Assembly (NCBI GenBank): GCA_947476465.1
Contig: CANJQN010000004.1
Coordinates: 1 to 64,000, forward strand
Direction of reading: 5' to 3'
DNA: 64,000 nt
DNA from: Comamonadaceae bacterium
Lineage (GTDB): Bacteria; Pseudomonadota; Gammaproteobacteria; Burkholderiales; Burkholderiaceae_C
Shown: in pieces, positions 17,736-27,333 of the stretch
Layout: each line of letters opens with the position of its first letter
How positions within the stretch are numbered: the first letter of the stretch is position 1
The notes under the pieces: model-generated
Databases searched by the model: none
What the model was told of the DNA's origin: nothing
Seen by the model: only the letters and a program-made list of their open reading frames with translations
Translations under genes and position numbers: made by a program

Positions 17736-18470
17736 TCAGCCCTTGCCCTGGTTGGCCACGGCGGCGGCCGCCTTGGCGGCGGCCTGCGCGTCGCCAAGGT
17801 AATAGTTGCGGATCGGCTTGAGGTCGGCGTCAAGCTCGTACACCAGGGGGATACCGTTGGGGATGTTCAGGCTCACGATGTCGGCGTCCGAGACGCCGTC
17901 GAGGTACTTGACCAGGGCGCGCATCGAGTTGCCGTGGGCCGACACCAGCACCCGCTGGCCCGACCGGATGGCTGGCGCCATGACCTCGTTCCAGAACGGC
18001 AGCACACGGGCCACGGCGTCCTTGAGGCACTCGGTCAGCGGCACCTCGATGCCGGCGTAGCGGCGGTCGGCGCCCTCCCAGCGCGGGTCGGTGCGCTCCA
18101 GCGGGGGCGGCGGCACGTCGTAGCTGCGGCGCCACACCAGCACCTGCTCGTCGCCGTATTGCCGGGCGGTCTCGGCCTTGTTCAGGCCCTGCAGGCCGCC
18201 GTAATGGCGCTCGTTCAGGCGCCACGAGTGCACCACCGGCAGCCACGTGCGGTCGAGTTCGTCCAGGGTGTGCCACAGGGTGCGGGTGGCGCGCTTGAGG
18301 ACGCTGGTCAGGCACAGGTCGAAGTCATAGCCCTCGGCGCGCAGCAGGCGCCCGGCGCTCTTGGCCTGCTCGATGCCGGTGGGCGTGAGGTCGACGTCGA
18401 CCCATCCGGTGAAGCGGTTGGCGAGGTTCCAGGTGGATTCGCCGTGGCGAACGAGCACGAGTTTGTACAT
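17736..18470 (-). CDS. gpmA: 2,3-bisphosphoglycerate-dependent phosphoglycerate mutase
   Basis: A 244-residue glycolytic enzyme interconverting 2- and 3-phosphoglycerate. The catalytic His9 is in [12 protein letters not shown], followed by [12 protein letters not shown]. The [12 protein letters not shown] signature and the second catalytic His in [13 protein letters not shown] are present. Length fits the cofactor-dependent family. The longer open frame upstream is not used because it overlaps the divergent rhodanese gene and lacks family similarity. The gene is divergent from rhodanese-grxC-secB-gpsA. Confidence 0.93.
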   Translation of the reverse strand: MYKLVLVRHGESTWNLANRFTGWVDVDLTPTGIEQAKSAGRLLRAEGYDFDLCLTSVLKRATRTLWHTLDELDRTWLPVVHSWRLNERHYGGLQGLNKAETARQYGDEQVLVWRRSYDVPPPPLERTDPRWEGADRRYAGIEVPLTECLKDAVARVLPFWNEVMAPAIRSGQRVLVSAHGNSMRALVKYLDGVSDADIVSLNIPNGIPLVYELDADLKPIRNYYLGDAQAAAKAAAAVANQGKG

Positions 18471-18573
18471 GGCGAAGAAGGGGCAGAGGCGGTGAAAAAC
18501 TGGGCGGACAGTGAAGGAAAAGCCATCAATTCTAGAATCGCGGGTTGGCCTGCCAGGCCATTTGAAGGAAAAA

Positions 18574-18981
18574 ATGAAATTTCTGATTGATAACTGGACG
18601 CTGATATTGGTGGCCCTGGTCAGCGGCGGCATGCTGATGTGGCCCGCTCTTCGCCGCGGAACGGGCAGTGGTGTCGAACCCAGTGGCGCTGTGGTTTTGA
18701 TCAATCGCCACAAGGGCGTGGTGGTCGATGTGTGCGAACCCGAGGAATACGCTGCGGGCCACGTGGGCGGGTCGCGCAACGTGCCCCTGGGCCAGCTGGA
18801 GGAGCGCCTGCCCCAGGCGGTCAAGAACAAAGCCGTTCCGCTGATTCTGGTGTGCGCCAGCGGCGCCCGCGCCAACCGCGCACTGGCGACAGCCCAGAAA
18901 CTGGGCTACGAGCAGGCCCAAGTCCTGCGTGGCGGGCTGCGCAGTTGGAAAGAGGCTAACCTTCCCATAGAGAAGGCCTAG
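18574..18981 (+). CDS. Membrane-anchored rhodanese-like sulfurtransferase (YibN-like)
   Basis: A 135-residue protein with one N-terminal transmembrane segment (about 8-24) and a rhodanese domain. The active-site Cys94 is in [18 protein letters not shown] lies just before the ATG. It is the first gene of a rhodanese-grxC-secB-gpsA unit. Related single-rhodanese proteins next to grxC/secB are called YibN. The physiological sulfur donor is unknown. Confidence 0.85.
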   Translation: MKFLIDNWTLILVALVSGGMLMWPALRRGTGSGVEPSGAVVLINRHKGVVVDVCEPEEYAAGHVGGSRNVPLGQLEERLPQAVKNKAVPLILVCASGARANRALATAQKLGYEQAQVLRGGLRSWKEANLPIEKA

Positions 18982-19010
18982 TTTTTACCCGTTTCAGATC
19001 CGTAACCTGA

Positions 19011-19271
19011 ATGCCCAACGTCACCATGTACACCACCGCCGTATGCCCCTATTGCATACGCGCCAAGCAGATCCTGCAGTCCAGGGGCGTCGAGCGCATC
19101 GATGAGATCCGTATCGACATGCAGCCCGACGAGCGGATCAAGATGATGCAGCTCACCGGCCGCCGCACGGTGCCGCAGATCTTCATCGGCGACACCCACG
19201 TCGGCGGCTGCGACGACCTGATCGCGCTCGATGGCAGAGGCGGCCTCGTCCCGCTGCTCCAGGGCGCCTGA
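19011..19271 (+). CDS. grxC: Glutaredoxin 3
   Basis: An 86-residue glutaredoxin with the dithiol active site CPYC (Cys12, Cys15), the TVPQIFI glutathione-binding motif with its cis-Pro, and GGCDDL. It reduces protein disulfides and glutathione mixed disulfides in the cytoplasm. It lies 29 bases after the rhodanese gene and 79 bases before secB, probably co-transcribed. Confidence 0.92.
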   Translation: MPNVTMYTTAVCPYCIRAKQILQSRGVERIDEIRIDMQPDERIKMMQLTGRRTVPQIFIGDTHVGGCDDLIALDGRGGLVPLLQGA

Positions 19272-19350
19272 GATAATTCCACGCTGACCCATTTCGCAGC
19301 CCGCCGCGCGCATGTACGGCGGGCTTGTTCACGACAGAAAGTATTCATTC

Positions 19351-19815
19351 ATGGCCGACAACGAAGCCCCCGTGTTCCAGATCCAGCGCGTCTACCTCAA
19401 GGAAGCGTCGCTCGAGCAGCCGAACTCCCCCGCCATCCTGGTCGAGCAGGCGCAGCCCTCAGTCGACATCCAGTTGGGCGTGGAAGCGGCCCAGGCGGCC
19501 GATGGCGTGTACGAGGTGTGTGTCACCGCCACCGTGACCACCAAGATCGAGGACCGCACCGTGTTCCTGGTCGAGGTCAAGCAGGCCGGCATCTTCGAGA
19601 TCCGCAACCTTGAAGGCGAGCAGATGAAGGCGGTCATGGGCATTGCCTGCCCCCAGATCATCTATCCCTACCTGCGCGGCAACGTCGCCGACCTGATCAC
19701 CCGCGGCGGCTTCCCGCCGGTGCACCTGGCCGAGATCAACTTCCAGGCCATGTACGAGCAGCAGCAGCAACAGGCTCAGGCCGGCAACGGCTCGGGCATC
19801 ATCACCACGGCCTGA
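19351..19815 (+). CDS. secB: Protein-export chaperone SecB
   Basis: A 154-residue tetrameric chaperone that keeps preproteins unfolded for SecA. Family motifs are visible: [33 protein letters not shown] and [10 protein letters not shown]. The ATG at 19351 begins the recognisable family start; the frame extends 13 codons upstream but without similarity. A Gln-rich tail (EQQQQQ) is common in beta-proteobacterial SecB. Confidence 0.94.
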   Translation: MADNEAPVFQIQRVYLKEASLEQPNSPAILVEQAQPSVDIQLGVEAAQAADGVYEVCVTATVTTKIEDRTVFLVEVKQAGIFEIRNLEGEQMKAVMGIACPQIIYPYLRGNVADLITRGGFPPVHLAEINFQAMYEQQQQQAQAGNGSGIITTA

Positions 19816-19822
19816 CCGCACG

Positions 19823-20824
19823 ATGAAGATCGCCGTGCTTGGCGCTGGCGCCTGGGGAACGGCCCTGGCGGTCAATGCGTCGGCGCGGCATGGCGTGAAG
19901 CTGTGGCTGCGCGACCCCGCTCAGGCCCAGGCCTTGCGGGCCGACCGCGAGAACAAGCGCTACCTGCCCGGCATCGGGCTGCCGGCGGCCATTGACATTC
20001 GCGACGACGCGCCGGGCCTGCTGCCGGCCCTGGTGGGCGGCTGCGACCTGGCCATCGTCGCCACTCCGATGTCCGGCCTGCGTTCCATGCTGACCCAGCT
20101 GCGCTCGGCCTCGGTGCCGGTGGCCTGGCTGTGCAAGGGGTTCGAGTCCGCACCGCAGTACCCGCAGGGGCTGATGGGCCACGAGATCCAGGCCGAGGTG
20201 GCCCCGGGCCTGCTGGGCGGCGCCCTGAGCGGGCCGAGCTTCGCCCAGGAGGTCGCGCTCGCCCGCCCCACCGCCCTGGTGGCGGCCAGCCCCCATGCGG
20301 CGGTGCGCGAGGCGCTGGTGGCCGCTTTTCACAGCGCCAGCCTGCGCGTCTATGCCAACGACGACCTGCCCGGGGTGGAGGTGGGCGGCGCGGTCAAGAA
20401 CGTGCTGGCGATCGCCACCGGCCTGTGCGATGGGCTCGGGCTGGGGCTCAACGCCCGTGCCGCGCTCATCACCCGCGGCCTGGCCGAAATGACCCGTCTG
20501 GGCGTGGCGCTGGGGGCGCGGGTCGAGACCTTCATGGGCTTGTCGGGCCTTGGGGATCTGGTGCTCACGGCCACTGGCGACCTCAGCCGCAACCGCAAGG
20601 TGGGCTCGTTGCTGGCCCAGGGGCAAAGCCTGGCCCAGGCCGTCGAATCACTGGGCCATGTGGCTGAAGGCGTCTACTGCGCCCGCACTGTGGTGCAGCG
20701 CGCCGCCACGCTGGGCGTGGACATGCCGATCGCGTCCGCCGTGGTGGCCTTGCTTGACGGAAAGGCCACGCCCGCCGAGGCCGTGGCCGCACTCATGGGC
20801 CGCGACGCCCGCTCCGAACACTGA
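19823..20824 (+). CDS. gpsA: NAD(P)-dependent glycerol-3-phosphate dehydrogenase
   Basis: A 333-residue enzyme reducing dihydroxyacetone phosphate to sn-glycerol-3-phosphate for phospholipid synthesis. It starts with the Rossmann loop [12 protein letters not shown] (6-17). It contains the catalytic Lys in [13 protein letters not shown] and the C-terminal-domain motif [14 protein letters not shown]. It begins 7 bases after secB and is clearly part of the same unit. Confidence 0.93.
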   Translation: MKIAVLGAGAWGTALAVNASARHGVKLWLRDPAQAQALRADRENKRYLPGIGLPAAIDIRDDAPGLLPALVGGCDLAIVATPMSGLRSMLTQLRSASVPVAWLCKGFESAPQYPQGLMGHEIQAEVAPGLLGGALSGPSFAQEVALARPTALVAASPHAAVREALVAAFHSASLRVYANDDLPGVEVGGAVKNVLAIATGLCDGLGLGLNARAALITRGLAEMTRLGVALGARVETFMGLSGLGDLVLTATGDLSRNRKVGSLLAQGQSLAQAVESLGHVAEGVYCARTVVQRAATLGVDMPIASAVVALLDGKATPAEAVAALMGRDARSEH

Positions 20825-20834
20825 GCCTGCGGCG

Positions 20835-21149
20835 CTACAGCTGCCCCAGCGCCTCGCGGATCGGCGCGCTGCCACCCGGGCGCACCACGCGGGCCACTTC
20901 CACGCCGTCGCGCAAGTACACCAGCGTGGGCCACAGCTTGATGCCGAACGAGCGGCCCAGCGGTCGGCCCGGGCCGTCTTCAATCTTGATGTGGCGCAGC
21001 GCCGGTTGTGCCCCCAGAGCGTCGGCGATGTGCGCTTGCGCGCCCTGGCACCAGCCGCACCAGTTGGTGCCGAATTCGAGGACGGTGGCGCCGGCCAGGC
21101 CATTGACCTCCTCGCGGGAGGGTTGGGCTTGGAGGTAGGGTTGGGTCAT
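20835..21149 (-). CDS. Thioredoxin-family protein
   Basis: A 104-residue thioredoxin fold with the active site FGTNWCGWCQG (Cys31, Cys34) and the cis-Pro in KLWPTLVYL. CGWC replaces the usual CGPC, suggesting a redox potential or partner different from TrxA. There is no signal peptide, so it is cytoplasmic. It is convergent with gpsA, 10 bases apart. Confidence 0.85.
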   Translation of the reverse strand: MTQPYLQAQPSREEVNGLAGATVLEFGTNWCGWCQGAQAHIADALGAQPALRHIKIEDGPGRPLGRSFGIKLWPTLVYLRDGVEVARVVRPGGSAPIREALGQL

Positions 21150-21208
21150 GATGCGGCCATTCTGGCGCGTCCGCCAAGGTGGCGGCGCTGCCGGGAGACA
21201 ATACCGTC

Positions 21209-22324
21209 ATGAGTGCAGTGATTCCGATTTTCGAAGTCGACTACGAACAACCGGCCGGCTCGGCCTGCGACACCCGCCATGCCTGGGCCCGCGTGCCGCA
21301 CGAGCCCGGCCCCGCCGAGCGCCAGCAGCTCAAGGACCGCATCCGCCGGCTGCTCAAGGAGCGCAACGCGGTGATGGTGTCGCACTACTACGTGCATCCC
21401 GACCTGCAGGATCTGGCCGAGGAAACCGGCGGCATCGTCAGCGACTCGCTCGAGATGGCCCGCTTCGGCCGCGACCATCCGGCCCGCACGCTGGTGGTGT
21501 CGGGCGTGCGCTTCATGGGCGAGACGGCCAAGATTTTGTCGCCGGAAAAGCGGGTGCTGATGCCCGACCTGGACGCCACCTGCTCGCTGGATCTGGGCTG
21601 CCCCATCGACGAGTTCAGCGCCTTTTGCGACCAGCACCCCGACCGCACGGTGGTGGTCTACGCCAACACCAGCGCGGCGGTGAAGGCCCGCTCGGACTGG
21701 CTGGTCACCTCCAGCTGCGCGCTGGACATCGTGCGCGCGCTCAAGGACAAGGGCCACAAGATCCTCTGGGCGCCCGATCGCCACCTCGGCGGCTACATCC
21801 AGCGCGAGACCGGCGCCGACATGGTGTTCTGGAGCGGCGCGTGCATCGTGCACGACGAGTTCAAGGCCTTCGAACTGGAGGCGCTCAAGAAGGAGCACCC
21901 GAACGCCAAGGTGCTGGTGCACCCCGAATCGCCGGCCGACGTGATTGCCCTGGCCGACGCGGTCGGCTCCACCTCGGCCATTTTGAAGGCCGCGCGCGAG
22001 CTGGACGCCCGCGAGTTCATCGTGGCCACCGACAACGGCATGATGCACAAGCTGCGCACGCTCAATCCGGGCAAGCTGTTCATCGAGGCGCCCACCGCCG
22101 GCAACAGCGCCACCTGCAAGAGCTGCGCGCACTGCCCCTGGATGGCGATGAACGGCCTGGCCGGCGTGGCGCACGTGCTGGAAACCAGCGCCAACGAGAT
22201 CCTGGTCGACCCGGCCCTGGCCACCCGCGCCAAGCTGCCGATTGACCGCATGCTGGCGTTCACCGCCGCAATCAAGAGCGGCCAGCCCGCCGGCGCGCTG
22301 GTGCCACACATCGGCGCGGCCTGA
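21209..22324 (+). CDS. nadA: Quinolinate synthase A
   Basis: A 371-residue [4Fe-4S] enzyme that condenses iminoaspartate with dihydroxyacetone phosphate to quinolinate in NAD synthesis. The three cluster Cys regions are visible: [18 protein letters not shown] and the C-terminal [23 protein letters not shown] matches the family. The ATG at 21209 is preferred over an in-frame start 10 codons earlier because it gives the usual N-terminus. Its substrate supplier nadB lies 3.4 kb away on the other strand, beyond three catabolic genes. Confidence 0.93.
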   Translation: MSAVIPIFEVDYEQPAGSACDTRHAWARVPHEPGPAERQQLKDRIRRLLKERNAVMVSHYYVHPDLQDLAEETGGIVSDSLEMARFGRDHPARTLVVSGVRFMGETAKILSPEKRVLMPDLDATCSLDLGCPIDEFSAFCDQHPDRTVVVYANTSAAVKARSDWLVTSSCALDIVRALKDKGHKILWAPDRHLGGYIQRETGADMVFWSGACIVHDEFKAFELEALKKEHPNAKVLVHPESPADVIALADAVGSTSAILKAARELDAREFIVATDNGMMHKLRTLNPGKLFIEAPTAGNSATCKSCAHCPWMAMNGLAGVAHVLETSANEILVDPALATRAKLPIDRMLAFTAAIKSGQPAGALVPHIGAA

Positions 22325-22555
22325 GCGGCTGACGATCGCACCTGGCGCCGATCCTCATTGCGGCCCATTGCGCCCCATGGACGTCGTTTGAGCATTCTCG
22401 TGATGGGAGCTTGCAAGGCTGTCACTGCGGTTAGCGATAGCGAACTGTCATGACGCAGTCGCGCCACGTGCAGCGTAAAGATAATATGTGCGAGCATCAG
22501 GCGCCTTTCGCATGCATTTGCAACGCCTCACACGAAAAACAAAGAAGGAGACAAT

Positions 22556-23554
22556 ATGGATACCAAGCAACGTCGCGCGGTTCTTCGGGCCGCTGTTTCT
22601 CTGCCGCTCGCGGGTGTCCTTGCGGGCATCGGGCGATCAGCACATGCCCAGTCGGCCGCGGCGTGGCCGTCACGCGGGGTGCGGTGGGTGGTGCCGTTCG
22701 CACCGGGCGGCGCGGCCGACGCACTCGCCAGGCTGATGGCGCAAAAGCTCGGCGAAAAGTGGGGTCAGACCGTGCTCGTCGACAACAAACCCGGTGCCAA
22801 TACGGTGATCGGAGCCACCGAGGGCATGAGGGCGGCGCCAGACGGCTATACCCTTTTCCAGGCGATTAACTCCACCCTGACCCTCAACCCCCACACCTTT
22901 TCGAAGCTGGCCTACGACCCGATCCGCGATTTCAGCCACATCGCGCTGTTGGGCGTGGTTCCGATTGTGCTGGTCAGCAACGCGGCGTTGTCGGCCAAGA
23001 CGATTCCAGAACTGGTGGCACTGGCCAAAGCAAGACCCGGCGCCATTTCAATGGGTGGCGGTTCGGTGGGCATTCAATTGGCGGTGGAGCGCTTCGGCCG
23101 CGACGCGGGGATCAAGTTCGCGTACGTGCCCTACAAGAGTGGCATCGAAGTGACCAGGGGCCTGCTGTCGGGCGAAATTCAAGTGGGCATGGACGCGTCG
23201 GTGCAATACCCGCCGCTCGTCAAGGAAGGCAAGCTGCGTATCCTGGCCACAAACTCCCCTCAGCGCGTGCCTTCGCTGCCGGACGTGCCGACGCTGGCGG
23301 AGTCTGGCTATCGCAACTCCGAAATCGGCTTGTGGCATGCCGTGCTCGCTCCGATCGGTGTTGCACCGGACATCCGCCAGAAAATCGAGGCCGACCTTCG
23401 TGTCGTGTTGGCCATGCCGGACGTGGTGCAGAAGCTTTCAAGCCTCGGCATCGAGGCCATGTGGGGTTCGTCCGACCAGGTCGTCAAGCTGATACAGGCC
23501 GAGAGCGCGGCGATGGCACCGTTGGTCAAGGAACTCGGCCTGAAGATGGACTGA
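22556..23554 (+). CDS. Tripartite tricarboxylate transporter solute-binding protein (Bug/TctC)
   Basis: A 332-residue periplasmic binding protein. A Tat-like start (KQRRAVLRAAV) and a hydrophobic signal end near SAHAQS (residues 27-32). The mature part has the Bug hallmarks VPFAPGGAADALAR, VLVDNKPGANTVIGA and PYKSG. AAGGAGA precedes the ATG, and a -10-like TAATAT lies near 22481. No tctAB membrane genes are nearby, as is common in Burkholderiales, where orphan Bug proteins abound. Probably co-transcribed with the two enzymes downstream; the ligand is likely a hydroxy or sugar acid. Confidence 0.85.
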   Translation: MDTKQRRAVLRAAVSLPLAGVLAGIGRSAHAQSAAAWPSRGVRWVVPFAPGGAADALARLMAQKLGEKWGQTVLVDNKPGANTVIGATEGMRAAPDGYTLFQAINSTLTLNPHTFSKLAYDPIRDFSHIALLGVVPIVLVSNAALSAKTIPELVALAKARPGAISMGGGSVGIQLAVERFGRDAGIKFAYVPYKSGIEVTRGLLSGEIQVGMDASVQYPPLVKEGKLRILATNSPQRVPSLPDVPTLAESGYRNSEIGLWHAVLAPIGVAPDIRQKIEADLRVVLAMPDVVQKLSSLGIEAMWGSSDQVVKLIQAESAAMAPLVKELGLKMD

Positions 23555-23591
23555 GGTGAAGTTCAACTCCTGACGAACGAAGGAAGCCAGC

Positions 23592-24518
23592 GTGTTTTTT
23601 CCCCTGCCAACCGTCATCCAGGCGGAAGTCTTTTCACGGATTCCCGACGAACTGCGTCAGCTCGACAAGCCCGTTCGCATGCACGGCAGGGTGCGCAACT
23701 CATGCATCGAGGGGCCCTCGTTCGATCTCGAGGGCAACCTGTATTGCGTGGACATCGTCTACGGAAATATCTACCGGTTTGATCCCCAGGGGCGTGCGCA
23801 GGCCGTCCTGCGCTACGACGGCCATCCCAATGGTCTGAAGTTCGACAGCACAGGCATGGGTTTCATCGCCGACGCCAAACATGGGCTGATGCGATTCGAC
23901 CCGCGCAAGGCGACGATCGAGCCCTACCTGGCATCAGCGTTCGGCGAACCGTTCCGCGGACTCAACGACCTGGTCTTTGACCTGCAGGGCAACCTGTACT
24001 TCACAGACCAGGGGCAGTCCGGTTTGCAACGCCCGGACGGCCGTGTGTTCAAGCTGGGCGTGGACGGCCGCCTTGAGCGGCTGCTGGACAACGTACCGAG
24101 CCCGAACGGCCTGGTGCTGAACGTGGCCGAAGACACCCTGTTTGTGGCGGCCACACGCGGCAATGCGGTGTGGCGGGTTCCACTTCACCTGTTCGAAGCA
24201 GAGGCCGTCGCCAGGGTCGGCATCTTCGTACAGATGTCGGGGGGCAGCGGGCCGGACGGCATGGCCATGTCACAAGAGGGGCACCTGGTGGTGGCGCATG
24301 TCGGTATGGGAGCCGTGTGGATCTTCGACCGCAAGGGAATCCCGGTCTACAAGATCGAGACCGATGTCGGCAATGAGACCACCAACGTGGCCTTCGGCGG
24401 CCCTGATGGCCGCACTCTGTACATCACGGAAACGGAAAGTGGGTCGGTGTTGCGTGCACGTCTGCCCTTTGCAGGCAAGTCGATGTACTCGCATGCGGCG
24501 ACAACGGTTTCGCGCTGA
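23592..24518 (+). CDS. SMP-30/gluconolactonase-family lactonase
   Basis: A 308-residue six-bladed beta-propeller of the SMP-30/Gnl/RgnB family: EGPSFDLEGNLYCVD (about 36-50), HPNGLKFDSTG, GLNDLVFDLQGNLYFTD, PNGLVLN and GPDGMAMSQEGHLVV. The Glu, Asn and Asp residues of these motifs bind the divalent metal. Translation probably starts at the GTG at 23592, with AGGAAG upstream. Such enzymes hydrolyse sugar or other lactones to hydroxy acids, which fits the hydroxy-acid dehydrogenase that follows 23 bases later. Confidence 0.85.
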   Translation: MFFPLPTVIQAEVFSRIPDELRQLDKPVRMHGRVRNSCIEGPSFDLEGNLYCVDIVYGNIYRFDPQGRAQAVLRYDGHPNGLKFDSTGMGFIADAKHGLMRFDPRKATIEPYLASAFGEPFRGLNDLVFDLQGNLYFTDQGQSGLQRPDGRVFKLGVDGRLERLLDNVPSPNGLVLNVAEDTLFVAATRGNAVWRVPLHLFEAEAVARVGIFVQMSGGSGPDGMAMSQEGHLVVAHVGMGAVWIFDRKGIPVYKIETDVGNETTNVAFGGPDGRTLYITETESGSVLRARLPFAGKSMYSHAATTVSR

Positions 24519-24541
24519 ACCGCACACAACGAGGGCGCCCA

Positions 24542-25732
24542 ATGGGGAATCTTCTGGCGAATGCCTACAACATTGAGGACGTCCGCAGACTCGCGCGCGC
24601 GAAATTGCCCAAGGGCATTTATGAGTCGATTGAGCGCGGCACCGAGGACGAGGCCGCACTGGCCAACAATCTTGCGGGATTCCAGCGGCTGTGCCTGAAC
24701 CCCCGCGTGTTTGTCGACGTGTCAGACATCTCGCTGGCCACTGAGCTGTTCGGACAGCGAATTTCGATGCCCCTGGCGATCGCGCCGACTGGATCGGCGG
24801 GCCTCGTCTGGTTCCGCGGTGAAGTGGAGTTGGCCAAAGCGGCGGCGGCGTTCAACGTCCCATTCACGCTTGCCACGCGTTCTTTGAGCTCCATTGAAAC
24901 CATCGCCGACGAGGCTGGCGGCAACCTGTGGTTGCAGCTGTATGTGTGGCGTGACCGCAGCCTGTCCTACCAGTTGATCGACCGGGCGAATGCGGCGGGC
25001 TTCAAGGCCCTCCTGGTGACCGCCGATACGCCGGTGCCACCCAACCGCGAGTACAACTTGCGAAACGGTTATGGTCTGCCCTTCAAGGCATCGCGCGCGG
25101 CTTACACCGACATCTGCCTGCACCCACTGTGGCTTGCCAGAGTGATGGGGCGGTACATGCTCAACGGGGGCATGCCTCGTTTCGAGACATTGCCCGGCAG
25201 GCCGAAAATTACCGAAGCCACAGACGCGTCGATGGCGACCAGCGCGTCGGTGAACTGGGACGACATCCGCGAGTTGCGGCGACGTTGGCCCGGCGTGCTC
25301 ATGGTCAAGGGGATCCTGCGCGCCGACGATGCGCGCAAGGCAGCCGCCTGCGGCGTGGACGCCGTCGTCGTATCGAACCATGGTGGCCGCAATCTCGACA
25401 GCTCGCGCGCACCCATCGACGTGCTGCCGGAAATACTCGATGCCGTCGGTGCGCGCGTGAAGGTGCTGGTGGACAGCGGTGTGCGACGCGGCAGTGATGT
25501 GGTCAAGGCCGTCGCCCTGGGCGCATCCGCGGTGCTCAGTGGCAGGCCCACGCTGTACGGCACTGCCGTAGCCGGACGCGCAGGGGCTCTGCATGTCTTG
25601 AACATCCTGCAAAGAGAAATGACCAACACCATGGGGATGATCGGTTGCCCCGCCATCCGCGACTTGGACCGGGATCTGCTGCACGGGCTCAAGGGCGGGA
25701 CAGTTCTTGAATCGGCCAGTTTCCTTGCTTAG
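24542..25732 (+). CDS. FMN-dependent alpha-hydroxy acid dehydrogenase
   Basis: A 396-residue TIM-barrel flavoenzyme of the lactate/mandelate/glycolate oxidase family. PLAIAPTGSAGLVW and LWLQLYVWRD form the FMN site, MVKGIL carries the active-site Lys, and SNHGGRNLD holds the catalytic His and Arg. LVDSGVRRGSDVVKA binds the FMN phosphate. It oxidises an L-2-hydroxy acid to the 2-oxo acid. It ends 4 bases inside the convergent nadB gene. With the lactonase and Bug protein it forms a three-gene catabolic unit. Confidence 0.88.
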   Translation: MGNLLANAYNIEDVRRLARAKLPKGIYESIERGTEDEAALANNLAGFQRLCLNPRVFVDVSDISLATELFGQRISMPLAIAPTGSAGLVWFRGEVELAKAAAAFNVPFTLATRSLSSIETIADEAGGNLWLQLYVWRDRSLSYQLIDRANAAGFKALLVTADTPVPPNREYNLRNGYGLPFKASRAAYTDICLHPLWLARVMGRYMLNGGMPRFETLPGRPKITEATDASMATSASVNWDDIRELRRRWPGVLMVKGILRADDARKAAACGVDAVVVSNHGGRNLDSSRAPIDVLPEILDAVGARVKVLVDSGVRRGSDVVKAVALGASAVLSGRPTLYGTAVAGRAGALHVLNILQREMTNTMGMIGCPAIRDLDRDLLHGLKGGTVLESASFLA

Positions 25733-27318
25733 ACTTGGCGCCCGGGATCGAGCACCGTTGGCAGTGCCTCGGGCAAGGTCTGCGGGTAGTCGCGGCTGAA
25801 GTGCAGGCCCCGGCTTTCGTGCCGGCGGCGGGCCGACTCGACGATCAGGCCCGCCACCGTCACCAGGTTGCGCAGCTCCAGCAGGTCGCGGTTGACGTGG
25901 AAGGCGCCATAGAACTCGTCGATCTCGCTTTTGAGCAGGTCGATGCGGTGCGCGGCGCGATCCAGGCGCTTGTTGGTGCGCACGATGCCCACGTAGTCCC
26001 ACATGAAACGGCGCAACTCGTCCCAGTTGTGCGAGATCACCACCTGCTCGTCGGCGTCGGTGACGCGGCTGTCGTCCCAGTCGGGCAGCGCGGGTGGCGG
26101 CGCCAGCGGGTGCACGGCGATGTCCTGCGTGGCCGAGCGGGCGAACACCATGCATTCGAGCAGTGAGTTGCTGGCCAGCCGGTTGGCGCCATGCAGGCCG
26201 GTGCAGGTGGCCTCGCCGACGGCGTGCAGGCCCGGCAGGTCGGTGCGGCCGGCCAGGTCGGTCATCACGCCGCCGCAGGTGTAGTGCGCCGCCGGCACCA
26301 CGGGAATCGGCTCGCGGGTGATGTCGATGCCCAGCTCCAGACAACGCGCGTGGATGTTGGGAAAGTGCTCGCGCACGAAGGCCGGCGGCTGGTGCGAGAT
26401 GTCGAGCAGCACGCAATCGAGGCCGTGCTTTTTCATCTCGAAGTCGATGGCCCTGGCCACCACGTCGCGCGGCGCCAGCTCGGCGCGCTCATCGTGCGCC
26501 AGCATGAAGCGCGTGCCGTCGGGCAGCAGCAACCGCCCCCCCTCGCCGCGCACGGCTTCGGAAATAAGAAAGTTCTTGACGTGCGGGTGGTACAGGCAGG
26601 TGGGGTGGAACTGGATGAACTCCATGTTCGCCACCCGGCAGCCGGCCCGCCAGGCCGCGGCGATGCCGTCGCCGGTGGCCGAGTCGGGGTTGGTGGTGTA
26701 GAGGTAGACCTTGCCCGCGCCGCCAGTGGCCAGCAGCGTCTGCGGCGCGCGGAAGGTGAGCACTTCGTCGCGATCTTCGTCCAGCGCGTACAGGCCCAGG
26801 CAGCGTTGTGGCGATTGCTCCAGCTTCTCGGCGGTGATCAGGTCGACCATCATGTGCCGCTCGAACACGGTGATGTTCGGTGTGCGCCGCACATGCTTGA
26901 CCAGGGCCTCCTGTACGGCGGCGCCGGTGGCGTCGGTCACGTGCACGATGCGCCGCGCGCTGTGGCCGCCTTCGCGGGTCAGGTGCAGGTGGCCGTCCTC
27001 CCGGGTGAAGGGCACGCCCAGCGTCTGCAGCCAGGCGATGCTCTCTGGCGCGTGCTCCACCACGAAACGCGTGGCCGCCGGGTCACACAGCCCGGCGCCG
27101 GCCACGAAGGTGTCCCGCATGTGGGCCTCGAAGGTGTCGCCGTCGGCCAGCACCGCGGCGATCCCGCCCTGGGCCCAGCCGCTGGAGCCGTCCCCCAGGC
27201 CACGCTTGGTGATCACGGCCACGCGGTGCGTGGGCGCCAGGTGCAGCGCCGCGGACAGGCCGGCCAGGCCGCTGCCCACGATCAGCACGTCAAAGTCGAG
27301 GGGGGCGCTGGACGGCAT
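25729..27318 (-). CDS. nadB: L-aspartate oxidase
   Basis: A 529-residue FAD enzyme oxidising L-aspartate to iminoaspartate, the first step of de novo NAD synthesis. It shows LIVGSGLAGLSAALHL (about 10-25), GDGSSGWAQGGIAAVL, FIQFHPTCLY and the HYTCGGV/GLHAVGEATCTGLHGANRLASN block of the flavoprotein subunit family. Length is normal. It lies 15 bases downstream of scpA on the same strand and works with the NadA encoded at 21209-22324. Confidence 0.92.
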   Translation of the reverse strand: MPSSAPLDFDVLIVGSGLAGLSAALHLAPTHRVAVITKRGLGDGSSGWAQGGIAAVLADGDTFEAHMRDTFVAGAGLCDPAATRFVVEHAPESIAWLQTLGVPFTREDGHLHLTREGGHSARRIVHVTDATGAAVQEALVKHVRRTPNITVFERHMMVDLITAEKLEQSPQRCLGLYALDEDRDEVLTFRAPQTLLATGGAGKVYLYTTNPDSATGDGIAAAWRAGCRVANMEFIQFHPTCLYHPHVKNFLISEAVRGEGGRLLLPDGTRFMLAHDERAELAPRDVVARAIDFEMKKHGLDCVLLDISHQPPAFVREHFPNIHARCLELGIDITREPIPVVPAAHYTCGGVMTDLAGRTDLPGLHAVGEATCTGLHGANRLASNSLLECMVFARSATQDIAVHPLAPPPALPDWDDSRVTDADEQVVISHNWDELRRFMWDYVGIVRTNKRLDRAAHRIDLLKSEIDEFYGAFHVNRDLLELRNLVTVAGLIVESARRRHESRGLHFSRDYPQTLPEALPTVLDPGRQV

Positions 27319-27333
27319 GAGAACAATAAAGGT

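Noticed and set aside
24722..26416. 564-codon minus-strand ORF across the FMN enzyme and nadB
   Set aside because: It crosses two recognisable convergent genes and has no recognisable domain.
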